Assembly (NCBI GenBank): GCA_963715825.1
Contig: CAVQSI010000027.1
Coordinates: 209,869-273,868 of the forward strand
Length of the DNA stretch: 64,000 bases
From: Sva-07 sp963715825
GTDB lineage: Bacteria > Actinomycetota > Acidimicrobiia > Acidimicrobiales > Ilumatobacteraceae
Direction of reading: 5' to 3'
The notes under the pieces: generated by a model
Told to the model about the DNA's origin: nothing
What the model saw: only the letters and a program-made list of their open reading frames with translations
Databases searched by the model: none
Translations under genes and position numbers: made by a program
In this document: positions 1-7,411 of the stretch, piece by piece
How positions within the stretch are numbered: the first letter of the stretch is position 1
Layout: the number at the start of each line of letters is the position of its first letter

Positions 1-82
1 CAGCGATCGCTGCTGCAGCCCTGGCGTGCATGTCACCGATGAAGCCGTAGCCGAGCACGACGGCGCGCAGCGGTGCGTTCAT
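1..82 (-). CDS. Gfo/Idh/MocA-family oxidoreductase, N-terminal fragment
   Basis: Only the first 27 codons lie in the window. They read MNAPLRAVVLGYGFIGDMHA and onward, the classic start of an NAD(P)-binding Rossmann fold (VLGYGFIGDMHA, the GxGxxG-type loop) as found in Gfo/Idh/MocA sugar and cyclitol dehydrogenases. The ATG overlaps the TGA of the upstream dehydrogenase gene by four bases (ATGA), so it is the last visible gene of a leftward operon with the dehydrogenase and the DegT aminotransferase. Family membership is inferred from the fold signature and context; the substrate cannot be told. Confidence 0.6.
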   Translation of the reverse strand, partial: MNAPLRAVVLGYGFIGDMHARAAAAIA

Positions 83-1122
83 CCAGCCACACGCGGCAGT
101 GTCGCCGCGAAGTCGTAGGCCTGGTTCGCCGCGTCATCGTCGATGTCGGTCAGGTCGGCGACGCCGACGTCGAGGCCCTCGGCGTGGGAGTAGGCGCGCA
201 GGCCCACCAGGTTGTCGACGAACTCGGCGCGGCTGATGCCGAGGTCGTCGGGATGTGCCCGAACACCGGCGCGCGACACCACGCCGTGGACGTACTCGGG
301 GTCGTTGTCCTGGACGTGCGCCAGCGCGACGACTGCGAACGAGATCAGTTCCCCGTGGACGTGGTGGACCCCGGTGGCATGTTCGTAGGCGTAGGCCCAG
401 AAGTGCTCGGAGCCCTCCTCGAAGCGGCTGTGGCCGAGTGCCGCGCAGGCCGCTCCGATACGGCGGTAGGCGTCGGCCAGCCATCGGATCCCCTCGGCGG
501 AGCACTCCCGGATGTCGACGATCACCGAATCGAGCTCGGCCAGCAGCGATGCCCCGAGATCGGCCGCGGCGTCGTCCCAGGCGACGCCTGCGCCGACCTC
601 GACCGCCGCACGCCAGTCGTGCAGGCCGGTGTGACACGACAGCACGTCGCCGATGCCGGCCCGGTTCAGCCGCGCCGGCGCCGAGCGGATCAGCTCGATG
701 TCGAGCACGACCTCGTCGGGGACGATCGCGCCGACGTAGCGGACCCTGCCGTCCGACCGGACGCCGATGGCGTCGGTGAACCCGGCGTCGACGGAGGTGA
801 TCGTCGGGATCTGGATCAACGGCAGCCCGCGCTTCCAGGCGAGGTACTTGGCGGTGTCGAGGGCCGTTCCACCACCGAAGCCGACGACGGTCTCGGCACC
901 GTCGTCGGCGGTGTCGTCGACGTCGCGATCGAGCTTGGCGAGTTCCATGTCGTGCGCCGCGAGGACGGTGACCGGCACCGGGACCTGGTCGGCGATCGAC
1001 GACCACGGCGGGTCGTTGACGGCGATCAGGTACGCGCCGAGCGAGTTGAGTGTGTCGACAGCGCTGCGCTCGACGCAGTCGAACGGTTCGCCGAGATCGG
1101 TCGGCTGGTCGTCGTCGCTCAT
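79..1122 (-). CDS. Glycerol-1-phosphate-dehydrogenase-like (iron-containing ADH / DHQ-synthase superfamily) enzyme
   Basis: 347-residue NAD(P)-dependent dehydrogenase-like protein. The dinucleotide-binding loop GFGGGTALDTAK is at about residues 81-92, followed by IPTITSVDAGFTDAIG (105-120), the layout of sn-glycerol-1-phosphate dehydrogenase/AraM proteins. Likely metal ligands are the Asp in AGIGD (about 159) and His residues in GSEH (240) and HHVHGE (253-258). The ATG lies in an ATGA overlap with the upstream DegT gene, so the two are probably translationally coupled; the downstream Rossmann oxidoreductase is coupled the same way. With an aminotransferase and a MocA-type enzyme alongside, a role in making an amino-sugar, cyclitol or polyol phosphate is plausible, but the substrate is unknown. 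Confidence 0.75.
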   Translation of the reverse strand: MSDDDQPTDLGEPFDCVERSAVDTLNSLGAYLIAVNDPPWSSIADQVPVPVTVLAAHDMELAKLDRDVDDTADDGAETVVGFGGGTALDTAKYLAWKRGLPLIQIPTITSVDAGFTDAIGVRSDGRVRYVGAIVPDEVVLDIELIRSAPARLNRAGIGDVLSCHTGLHDWRAAVEVGAGVAWDDAAADLGASLLAELDSVIVDIRECSAEGIRWLADAYRRIGAACAALGHSRFEEGSEHFWAYAYEHATGVHHVHGELISFAVVALAHVQDNDPEYVHGVVSRAGVRAHPDDLGISRAEFVDNLVGLRAYSHAEGLDVGVADLTDIDDDAANQAYDFAATLPRVAG

Positions 1123-2339
1123 GACAGCGCTCCCGCGTTTCGTTGCACCTTGTCGAGGGCACGAACGACGTCGAGTGCGTCGTCCTCGGAGCCCATCAGG
1201 ACCGACGTCGTGAACCACAGCGTGGTCTCGGCGAGCCGTTCGGTGACCGGCAGCGACAGCGATGCCCAGTCCTGCATGCCGCTGCGATCGCGGTAGCGAG
1301 GGGCGAAGCCGTCGGGGTCGCGGAACACGTCGAGGTGGTGGACGGGCGGGTACGACATCGTGAGCGAGATGCCCTCGGCGGCGAGGGCGAGGCGGATCGG
1401 TTCTCGCTCGGCGCCGAACTCGTCGGGGTCGATGCGAACGACGTAGCAGTAGTTGCCCTGACGATCGCAGCGGGGATCGCGGGTCTGGGGATGGACGCCG
1501 GGGATCGTTGCGAGCTCGGCGTTCAACAGCGCGGCGTGGCGGTCGCGGCGCTGCTGCTGGTCCTCGAACCGGTCGAGTTGCGCGAGCAGGACCGCGCCCT
1601 GCCATTCGGTCATCCGGTAGTTCCCGCCGAGTGCGTAGTGCGAGTAGAACCACTCGCCGGGCCGTCGCCCACAGTTGGCGAACGATGCCGCCCGTTCGAT
1701 GACCTCGGTGTCGGTCGACACGACAGCGCCGCCCTCCCCGCCGGTCATCAGCTTCGACGCCTGGAACGAGTAGCTCCCAGCCGCGCCGAACGTGCCCACC
1801 ATCTGTCCGTTGAACACCGACCCGTGCGCGTGGGCGCAGTCCTCGATGAGCACGAGGTCGTGGCGGCCGCAGATCTCGGTGAGCCGGTCCATGTCGGCGG
1901 GATGCCCGGCGATGTGGACGGCGATCACGGCCCGCGTGCTCGGTGTGATCGCCGCTTCGACGGCGTCGGGATCGATGCAGCCGGTGCCGAGGTCGACGTC
2001 GACGAGCACCGGGCGGGCGTTGACCATCAGCACCGACGCCGCCGTCGCCACGAAGGTCCAGCTGGGCAGGATCACCTCGTCGCCCTCGCCGACTCCGGTC
2101 GCGAGCAGTGCCACCTCGATCGAGTGTGATCCGTTGGTGACGGCGACCGCTGGACCGGTGGAGTGGTACGCGCCCCATCGACGTTCGAACTCGCGCACCT
2201 TGGTGCCCTGTGACGACCACCACTGACCCGAGTCGAGGACGTCGAGCAGGTTGGTGCGCTCGGCGTCGTCGTGGGCCGGCCATCTCGGATACGCCTCGGA
2301 ACGGATCGGCGTCCCTCCGTGGATCGCCAGCTCACTCAT
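1119..2339 (-). CDS. DegT/DnrJ/EryC1/StrS-family PLP aminotransferase
   Basis: 406-residue PLP-dependent sugar/cyclitol aminotransferase. Family landmarks: PSWTFVATA (92-100), IEDCAHAHG (165-173) with the ring-stacking/Asp region, and SFQASKLMTGGEGG (191-204) carrying the likely PLP lysine K196. These enzymes transfer an amino group, usually from Glu or Gln, to keto-sugars, keto-inositols or AHBA-type precursors. The start has a good Shine-Dalgarno AAGGA seven bases upstream, unlike many leaderless starts here. It heads a leftward operon with the dehydrogenase (ATGA overlap) and a MocA-type oxidoreductase. A PIG-L deacetylase and a 2OG oxygenase diverge from it, so all five may belong to one small-molecule pathway. 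Confidence 0.88.
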   Translation of the reverse strand: MSELAIHGGTPIRSEAYPRWPAHDDAERTNLLDVLDSGQWWSSQGTKVREFERRWGAYHSTGPAVAVTNGSHSIEVALLATGVGEGDEVILPSWTFVATAASVLMVNARPVLVDVDLGTGCIDPDAVEAAITPSTRAVIAVHIAGHPADMDRLTEICGRHDLVLIEDCAHAHGSVFNGQMVGTFGAAGSYSFQASKLMTGGEGGAVVSTDTEVIERAASFANCGRRPGEWFYSHYALGGNYRMTEWQGAVLLAQLDRFEDQQQRRDRHAALLNAELATIPGVHPQTRDPRCDRQGNYCYVVRIDPDEFGAEREPIRLALAAEGISLTMSYPPVHHLDVFRDPDGFAPRYRDRSGMQDWASLSLPVTERLAETTLWFTTSVLMGSEDDALDVVRALDKVQRNAGALS

Positions 2340-2423
2340 CGCCACATCCTTGCATCGTGAACCCCACGTCCACGATGCGCCTGGCACATCGTGGGCGTGG
2401 GCTGGTCGGATACGTTCCGGGCA

Positions 2424-3305
2424 ATGGCAGCGACGGCGGCGAGTGCGGCAAGGGTGCGAACGATCGAACCGGGCGGGGGCAGGGTGGTGCTGCTCGTGGT
2501 GGCGCACGCCGACGACGTCGCACTGTTCCTCGGCGGCACCGTCGCTGCCTGGGCCGACGCCGGGTGGCGCGTCGTCGTGGCCCGAGTGACCGACGACCGA
2601 TGGGACTCCGTCGGCTCCGACGAGGTGTCGACAGCGGCGTCGAACCGATCCGAGTTCGAACAGGCAGCGACGATCCTGGGCGTGCACGAGATCGTCGAGT
2701 TCGGCTACCCGACCGACACGCTCGGTGACGTGTCGACGGTCGAGTTGCGCGAACGAATCATCCACTGCGTGCGCACGCACCGCCCCTACGCCCTGGTGTC
2801 GTTCGACCCGTACGCGATGTACGGCGAGGACAACCTCGACCACGTGACCGTCGCCCGTGCCGTCGACGAGTCGTTCTGGACGAGCCAGTTCGACCTGCAC
2901 CACCCCGAACACTTCGACGAGACGTCACCGCACACCGGAGAACCGCTCGCCCCGCACGGGTGTTTCGAGCGGTGGTACTTCGGCCGCCGCGTCGTCGAGG
3001 TCACCGACGTGATCGACATCGTTGCCACGCTCGATCGCAAGATCGCGGCTGGGTGCTGCCATCGCACGATGATGCGCAACTACTTCAACCAGCTCCGGCT
3101 GCAGGCCCAGACCGGCGGTTGGCGCCTCCCCGCGATCGACGACGCACTGACGTCGGGCGATGTGGAAGCGACCTTGGCGATGTTGCTGCGTGCCGGCAGC
3201 GAGGGGGTCGGTGCCACGTACGGCGTCGGTGCTGCCGAGGAGTTCCGCGTGGTCACCTTCGGTGGCATGCAGAAACTGCTCGACCGGTTCGGCGAACGGA
3301 TCTGA
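2424..3305 (+). CDS. PIG-L family (LmbE-like) deacetylase
   Basis: 293-residue zinc-dependent N-deacetylase-like protein of the LmbE/MshB/PIG-L family. Strand 1 VVLLVVAH runs into HADD (28-31), the family's H-x-D-D metal/catalytic motif; the usual Pro of AHPDD is Ala here. A second metal-site element follows in NLDHVTVARAV. Family members deacetylate GlcNAc-type amides, for example in mycothiol or antibiotic biosynthesis. I chose ATG 2424 because TACGTT lies seven bases upstream, the leaderless-promoter pattern of this window; GTG 2391 in frame is the alternative. It lies divergent from the DegT aminotransferase and 21 bases before the oxygenase gene. Confidence 0.82.
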   Translation: MAATAASAARVRTIEPGGGRVVLLVVAHADDVALFLGGTVAAWADAGWRVVVARVTDDRWDSVGSDEVSTAASNRSEFEQAATILGVHEIVEFGYPTDTLGDVSTVELRERIIHCVRTHRPYALVSFDPYAMYGEDNLDHVTVARAVDESFWTSQFDLHHPEHFDETSPHTGEPLAPHGCFERWYFGRRVVEVTDVIDIVATLDRKIAAGCCHRTMMRNYFNQLRLQAQTGGWRLPAIDDALTSGDVEATLAMLLRAGSEGVGATYGVGAAEEFRVVTFGGMQKLLDRFGERI

Positions 3306-3326
3306 CGCCTCCGGTACTCTCTGGCG

Positions 3327-4361
3327 ATGCGTGTCGAACCGATCGATCTGCGTCCGTTCCGCACCGGTTCCGACGCCGACCGCCGACGCGTGGCCGACCA
3401 GTTCGATCAGGCAGCGCGGACCTCCGGGTTCTTGGCGATCACGGGGCACGGCGTCGACGCCGACCTGTGCGCTGCGATGCTCGACGTGACCGCCCGGTTC
3501 TTCGACCTGCCCGTCGCCGAGAAGATGGCGTACTTCGTCGAGGACCGCTCGGCGAACCGCGGCTACGCACCCGAAGGCTCCGAGGCGCTGGCCTACTCGC
3601 TCGGTGAGGCCGACCTGCCGACCGATCTGTTCGAGGCGTTCAACTGCGGGTTGGAGCTCTCCGACGAACAGCTCGCGGACCCGTACTACGCAGCCCGGCG
3701 CGACACCCTGTTCGCGCCGAACGTGTGGCCGGCGGCGCCCACCGCGTTCCGTGACACCTGGCTCGCCTACATGCAGGCCGTGGACCAGGTGGCGAACGAG
3801 GTCATGTCGGCCGCCGCCGTCGCGCTCGGGATGCCACCCGAGCACTTCGTGACGTACCTCGACAAGGGTCCGACGGTGATGCGAGCGAACAACTATCAAC
3901 GTCGCCCGGGCGCTGGTGATCCGCTTCCGAACCAGATGCGGATGGGCGCCCACACCGACTACGGCAGCATCACGGTGTTGCTCGCCGATCCCGTTCCGGG
4001 ACTGCAGATCTGCGACGACGCGGGTCGTTGGCACGATGTCGTGCCGACGCCGGGGTCGTTCGTCGTCAACGTCGGCGACCTGTTGGCCGAGTGGTCGAAC
4101 GACCGATGGCGCTCGACGATGCACCGTGTCGTGCCGCCACCGCCCGACGCCGACGGCGCGGTGCGCCGGCGGTCCGTGGCGTGGTTCCAACAGCCGAACT
4201 GGGACGCGTCGATCGAGTGTCTGCCGACCTGCTCCGACGAAGCCAACCCGCCCCGGTACGCGCCGGTCACCTCCGGCGAGCACCTGATGGCCAAGCTGAT
4301 GGGACCACGCCTGCTCGAACCGTCGACGCCGTCGGTCCGACTCACCGACCCGTCCACTTGA
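3327..4361 (+). CDS. Isopenicillin-N-synthase-like 2-oxoglutarate/Fe(II) oxygenase
   Basis: 344-residue non-heme iron oxygenase of the IPNS/2OG family. The N-terminal DIOX_N-like domain includes SGFLAITGHGV (33-43). The iron-binding triad is H209 and D211 in GAHTDYGSITVLL plus H266 in STMHRV; the co-substrate-binding R-x-S is near residues 281-283 (RRSVAWF). It probably hydroxylates or oxidatively modifies a small molecule; the substrate is unknown. TACTCT six bases before the ATG suggests its own leaderless transcript, though the PIG-L gene ends only 21 bases upstream. The two may work together with the divergent aminotransferase operon. Confidence 0.88.
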   Translation: MRVEPIDLRPFRTGSDADRRRVADQFDQAARTSGFLAITGHGVDADLCAAMLDVTARFFDLPVAEKMAYFVEDRSANRGYAPEGSEALAYSLGEADLPTDLFEAFNCGLELSDEQLADPYYAARRDTLFAPNVWPAAPTAFRDTWLAYMQAVDQVANEVMSAAAVALGMPPEHFVTYLDKGPTVMRANNYQRRPGAGDPLPNQMRMGAHTDYGSITVLLADPVPGLQICDDAGRWHDVVPTPGSFVVNVGDLLAEWSNDRWRSTMHRVVPPPPDADGAVRRRSVAWFQQPNWDASIECLPTCSDEANPPRYAPVTSGEHLMAKLMGPRLLEPSTPSVRLTDPST

Positions 4362-4427
4362 CGCGGAATTGACCGTGTAGCCGGTTTCTTGAGTCAAGCC
4401 AGTGCCCCTCGCCGCCGAGACCAGAAC

Positions 4428-4790
4428 ATGCAACTCGCTGCGATGGACACACTCACCGAGGATTTCTCATCGATCGTTCAGGTCCCGGCCCCCGAGGCCT
4501 CGATCGACAGCGTCGTCGAGTTCTCACACACCTACGACGCGTACGGCGTCCACGGGAGCCTCGAGCGGATCTCGATCGTGGCCAGCCGTGTCTGGGACGC
4601 CCGTGCGGCGGGTCGGCTGGCCGAGTGCGAACTGGACGACCTGCGCACTGCGCTGTTCATGACGCAACGCGGCTGGCACAGCGATCTCGCATCGATCGAA
4701 CTCGATGTCGGCGTGGAGTGGGAGCTCATCGAGGCGATCAACGACGCCTCCGGCGGCCTCGTGCGCGACGACCGCCCGATCCTGCTCTGA
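4428..4790 (+). CDS. Hypothetical small acidic protein
   Basis: About 120 residues with no domain I recognise. It is acidic and predicted mostly helical (VEFSHTYDAYGVHGSLER, LAECELDDLRTALFMTQRGW), with no signal peptide or membrane segment. Codon usage matches its neighbours and the frame is open over its whole length. The start is uncertain: ATG 4428, ATG 4443 and TTG 4389 are all in frame, and TAGCCG lies five bases before the TTG. It follows the oxygenase gene on the same strand and converges on a lipoprotein gene. Confidence 0.5.
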   Translation: MQLAAMDTLTEDFSSIVQVPAPEASIDSVVEFSHTYDAYGVHGSLERISIVASRVWDARAAGRLAECELDDLRTALFMTQRGWHSDLASIELDVGVEWELIEAINDASGGLVRDDRPILL

Positions 4791-4811
4791 ATCGAACGTC
4801 CGGCGTCCCGC

Positions 4812-5381
4812 TCAGATCAGCGGGGCGAGTTCCCGAGCAATGTCGATCACCTCGTCACCGTTGCCGGTGACCACGAGGAACGACATCGTCGCCCCGTCGA
4901 CACGCACGAGCACCGCCTGGGTGAAGTCGCTGTCGATCGTGTCGAGCTCGACGCCGAACACCGAATCGGGCAGCCCGTCGACCGGTCGTTGATCGGCATC
5001 GGATCCGGAGCAGTCCATCGTCGCCCACGTGTCGAGCACGGCCTGGGCCGTGTCGGGTTCGCTGCTCAGCTCGACCACGGTGTGGTTGATGCCCAGCTGC
5101 CGTTGCTCATCGCCGAACTCGATGCTGTCGGCAGCCGCGAGTTCGACGACGGGAATCTCGCCGTCGAACGGGCACGGTGGCGCCACGGTGCCCGGCAGCA
5201 GCGCCACGTCACCGGGGTCGCTGGCCACCCAGCCGTCGCCCAGTTGTTCCTCGCTCAACAGCGGCGGCAGCTCGGCGCCCCCGGAGTCCGGCGAGCCGTC
5301 ACAGCCGACGGCCAACACCGACGCTGCGACGATCGCCAGCCCCGCGGACACCAGCCGCTGCGTGACCAGCCGCCGCCTCAC
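4812..5381 (-). CDS. Putative lipoprotein of unknown function
   Basis: 189-residue exported protein. The N-terminus is RRRLVTQRL followed by a hydrophobic segment and the lipobox LAVGC, with the lipidated Cys at 27, so it should be anchored on the outer face of the membrane. The mature part is acidic with two later Cys residues (in PPCPF and MDCSG) and a C-terminal beta-like section. I know no family for it; it resembles actinobacterial lipoproteins with sensor-like domains only in general style. GTG start, overlapping the stop of the upstream membrane protein gene (GTGA), so the two are probably made together. Confidence 0.65.
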   Translation of the reverse strand: MRRRLVTQRLVSAGLAIVAASVLAVGCDGSPDSGGAELPPLLSEEQLGDGWVASDPGDVALLPGTVAPPCPFDGEIPVVELAAADSIEFGDEQRQLGINHTVVELSSEPDTAQAVLDTWATMDCSGSDADQRPVDGLPDSVFGVELDTIDSDFTQAVLVRVDGATMSFLVVTGNGDEVIDIARELAPLI

Positions 5382-6271
5382 CAGTTGCTCCGGCGTTCGC
5401 GTTCACGAGCCCATCCGTCGGCGGCGATGCCGGCAAAGGCGACACCCGCACCGAGCACCACACCGGCGCCGACGAGCAGGAGCATCGAGGGCACCGCGTC
5501 GTTCCACACGGTCTGCAGCATCTCGCCGAACAGTGTGTCGGCGGCGAGGCCGATCGCCCAGCCCGTGACGAGCAGCCCCGCCAACCACGCACCGCTGACG
5601 ATCATCGCTGCGATGCCGATGCGGCGGAGCCCGCGGCCCGGCCGCGGGTGCACGACCACCGCTGCGAAGCCGAACACGAACAACGCCAGCGCGGCGATGA
5701 TCCGCGTCGTCTCGGCGACGCGCAGCAGGCCGAGCTGGGGTACGTCGGTCGGTACCACCGACGGCAACCCCACCGCCTCGACGGCGGTGTCGAGCCCGAG
5801 CTGGTCGAGGCCCGTCTGCTCGAGGCCCGTGAGGTCGATGCCCGCAGCTGCCGGGTCGAGGCCAGCGGCCGTCGCCGTGTCGAACACCGAGCGGGCGATC
5901 GCGCTGCGCACGGCCACGTTGCCGTCGGGCACGCTGCCGATGTCGGGATCGACGATCAGGCGGTGCGCTCCCATCAGCGAGGAGCTGACGGCGCTCGTCA
6001 CCGCTGGATCCGTGCTCGTCGCGGTGGCCAGCTGCGAGGCGATCTCGGCGCCGGCGATCGGGGCGACCGCGCGCTCGACGGTCTGCTCGATCACGTCGGC
6101 GGTGAAGCGCGACGTGGCGATCTGTTCGGCTGCCTGCTCGGCGCGCGCCTCGTCGAGCACCGACATCAATGCGAGTTGTGAGCTGATCAGAGCGCCGAGC
6201 GCGATTGCACACAGTGCGAGGCAGAACCCGGCGATCGTCCGCTGTGTCGTCGAGCCCCGACCGTCGGTCAT
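5378..6271 (-). CDS. Multi-pass membrane protein of unknown function
   Basis: 297 residues. One membrane helix near the N-terminus (TIAGFCLALCAIALGALISS), a large mostly extracytoplasmic region of about 150 residues rich in helical Ala/Asp/Thr sequence, then about three membrane helices (IIAALALFVFGFAAVVV, AAMIVSGAWLAGLLVTGWAIG and LLLVGAGVVLGAGVAFAG) and a basic tail. This one-plus-three arrangement around a soluble domain suggests a sensor or permease-like partner, but I recognise no family. ATG 6271 is preferred over GTG 6298 because CACGAT lies six bases before it. Its stop overlaps the lipoprotein start. Confidence 0.6.
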   Translation of the reverse strand: MTDGRGSTTQRTIAGFCLALCAIALGALISSQLALMSVLDEARAEQAAEQIATSRFTADVIEQTVERAVAPIAGAEIASQLATATSTDPAVTSAVSSSLMGAHRLIVDPDIGSVPDGNVAVRSAIARSVFDTATAAGLDPAAAGIDLTGLEQTGLDQLGLDTAVEAVGLPSVVPTDVPQLGLLRVAETTRIIAALALFVFGFAAVVVHPRPGRGLRRIGIAAMIVSGAWLAGLLVTGWAIGLAADTLFGEMLQTVWNDAVPSMLLLVGAGVVLGAGVAFAGIAADGWARERERRSNW

Positions 6272-6311
6272 CGCCCCATCGTGACCGATCGGGGTCACCC
6301 GAACGTGTCGC

Positions 6312-6986
6312 TCAGAGCAATCGGTCGAGCAGGGCCGCCGCGGCGGCCACCGGGTCGGTGACCTGCATGGTCTGCAGTCCGACGGCCTCGGCGCCCGCGA
6401 TGTTCCACGGGAAGTCGTCGAGGAACAGGGTGCGTTCGGTCGCCGTGCCGAGCTGCTCGATGGTGAACTCGAAGATGTCGGCGTTCGGCTTGCGCATGTC
6501 GACCTCGCACGAGTCGACCACGACGTCGACGAGGTTGTCGGCGTCCCACAGCGTGCGCCAGGCGCCCCATTCCTTGATGTTGTTGGTGAGAATGGCCGTG
6601 CGATAGCCCGCGTGACGCAACGCTTGCGTCGCGTCGATCATCTCGGGGACCTTCGACATGCCGGTGAGCAGGTCGCCGCCCCGCGGTGGCGTCGGGAAGG
6701 CGTCGAATCCTGCCGTTCGCCACAGCGGTTCGATCCCGGCGACGTACTCGTCGAAGTCGATCCGACCCCGTTCGAGCAGGTGCCACGGGTGCTCTCCCTC
6801 GTTGGCGAGGGGGCCCATCATGATCTCCACCAACACCATGGTGTCGATGTCGGCGTCGATCCCGCTCGCATCGATCTGCTTGCGCATCATCGCGCCGGGA
6901 CTGGTGCTGAGCACGCCGACGAAGTCGAAGATCACGGCATCGACGTCCGGGTTCGGTCTCGTCACCGAAGCGACGCTATCGGTCAT
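6312..6986 (-). CDS. HAD-superfamily hydrolase (sEH-N/ACAD10-like)
   Basis: 224-residue HAD phosphatase-fold protein. Motif I is FDFVGVLS (20-27): the nucleophile D21 is present, but the usual second Asp (D-x-D) is Val23, as in HAD proteins of the epoxide-hydrolase-N/ACAD10 type where that position is not Asp. Motif II is LTNN (133-136), motif III RKPN (165-168), motif IV LFLDD (187-191). Loss of the general acid/base Asp suggests weak or altered phosphatase activity. The ATG is in an ATGA overlap with the upstream four-helix membrane protein, part of a leftward chain of overlapping genes. Confidence 0.85.
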   Translation of the reverse strand: MTDSVASVTRPNPDVDAVIFDFVGVLSTSPGAMMRKQIDASGIDADIDTMVLVEIMMGPLANEGEHPWHLLERGRIDFDEYVAGIEPLWRTAGFDAFPTPPRGGDLLTGMSKVPEMIDATQALRHAGYRTAILTNNIKEWGAWRTLWDADNLVDVVVDSCEVDMRKPNADIFEFTIEQLGTATERTLFLDDFPWNIAGAEAVGLQTMQVTDPVAAAAALLDRLL

Positions 6987-7411
6987 GCCGCGACGGCGAT
7001 CATGGCGATCGCCGCGGCGCCACGGACGGTCCATGCTGCCGTGCGGATCCAGTTGGTCCTGACCAGACGTCGGTGGACGACCGGGTCGAATCCTGTCGAC
7101 AGGCGCATGTGCAGCGGCGCGTAGAACAGCAGCGTCGACAGCCAGAGCGCGAACAGCAGCGCTGCTGCACCGACCGACAGCCATCCGGGCACGTCGTCGA
7201 CGAACACCACCACACCGGCGGTCGCGATGACCTCGATCGGCGCCAGCAGCGCCAGCAACGCGGTCACCCGGTTGCGGTGCATCAGCTCGTACGCGACGAA
7301 CCCGTCGGCGGGCACCGCCGCCATCATCGGGTACACCAGCAGCTGGATCGTCCAGATGAATCCGACCATCACCGCCGTGCCGGCGAGGTTGGCGACGAGC
7401 CAGCCGTTCAT
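6983..7411 (-). CDS. Four-helix integral membrane protein (DUF1772/anthrone-oxygenase-like)
   Basis: 142 residues with four predicted membrane helices (about 5-28, 49-72, 77-96 and 122-140). The motif RTNWIRTAAWTVRG before the last helix, with QLLVYPMM and HRNRVT in the first half, looks like small membrane proteins annotated as DUF1772-like; function is unknown. Its ATG overlaps the stop of the long fusion gene upstream and its stop overlaps the HAD start, so it is tightly embedded in the operon. The family call is tentative; the topology is clear. Confidence 0.6.
   Translation of the reverse strand: MNGWLVANLAGTAVMVGFIWTIQLLVYPMMAAVPADGFVAYELMHRNRVTALLALLAPIEVIATAGVVVFVDDVPGWLSVGAAALLFALWLSTLLFYAPLHMRLSTGFDPVVHRRLVRTNWIRTAAWTVRGAAAIAMIAVAA

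Noticed and set aside
1123..2280. Leftward extension of the dehydrogenase frame to 2283
   Set aside because: The extra residues (Arg/Pro/His-rich) are the shadow of the DegT gene; the true start is the ATG in the ATGA overlap at 1122.
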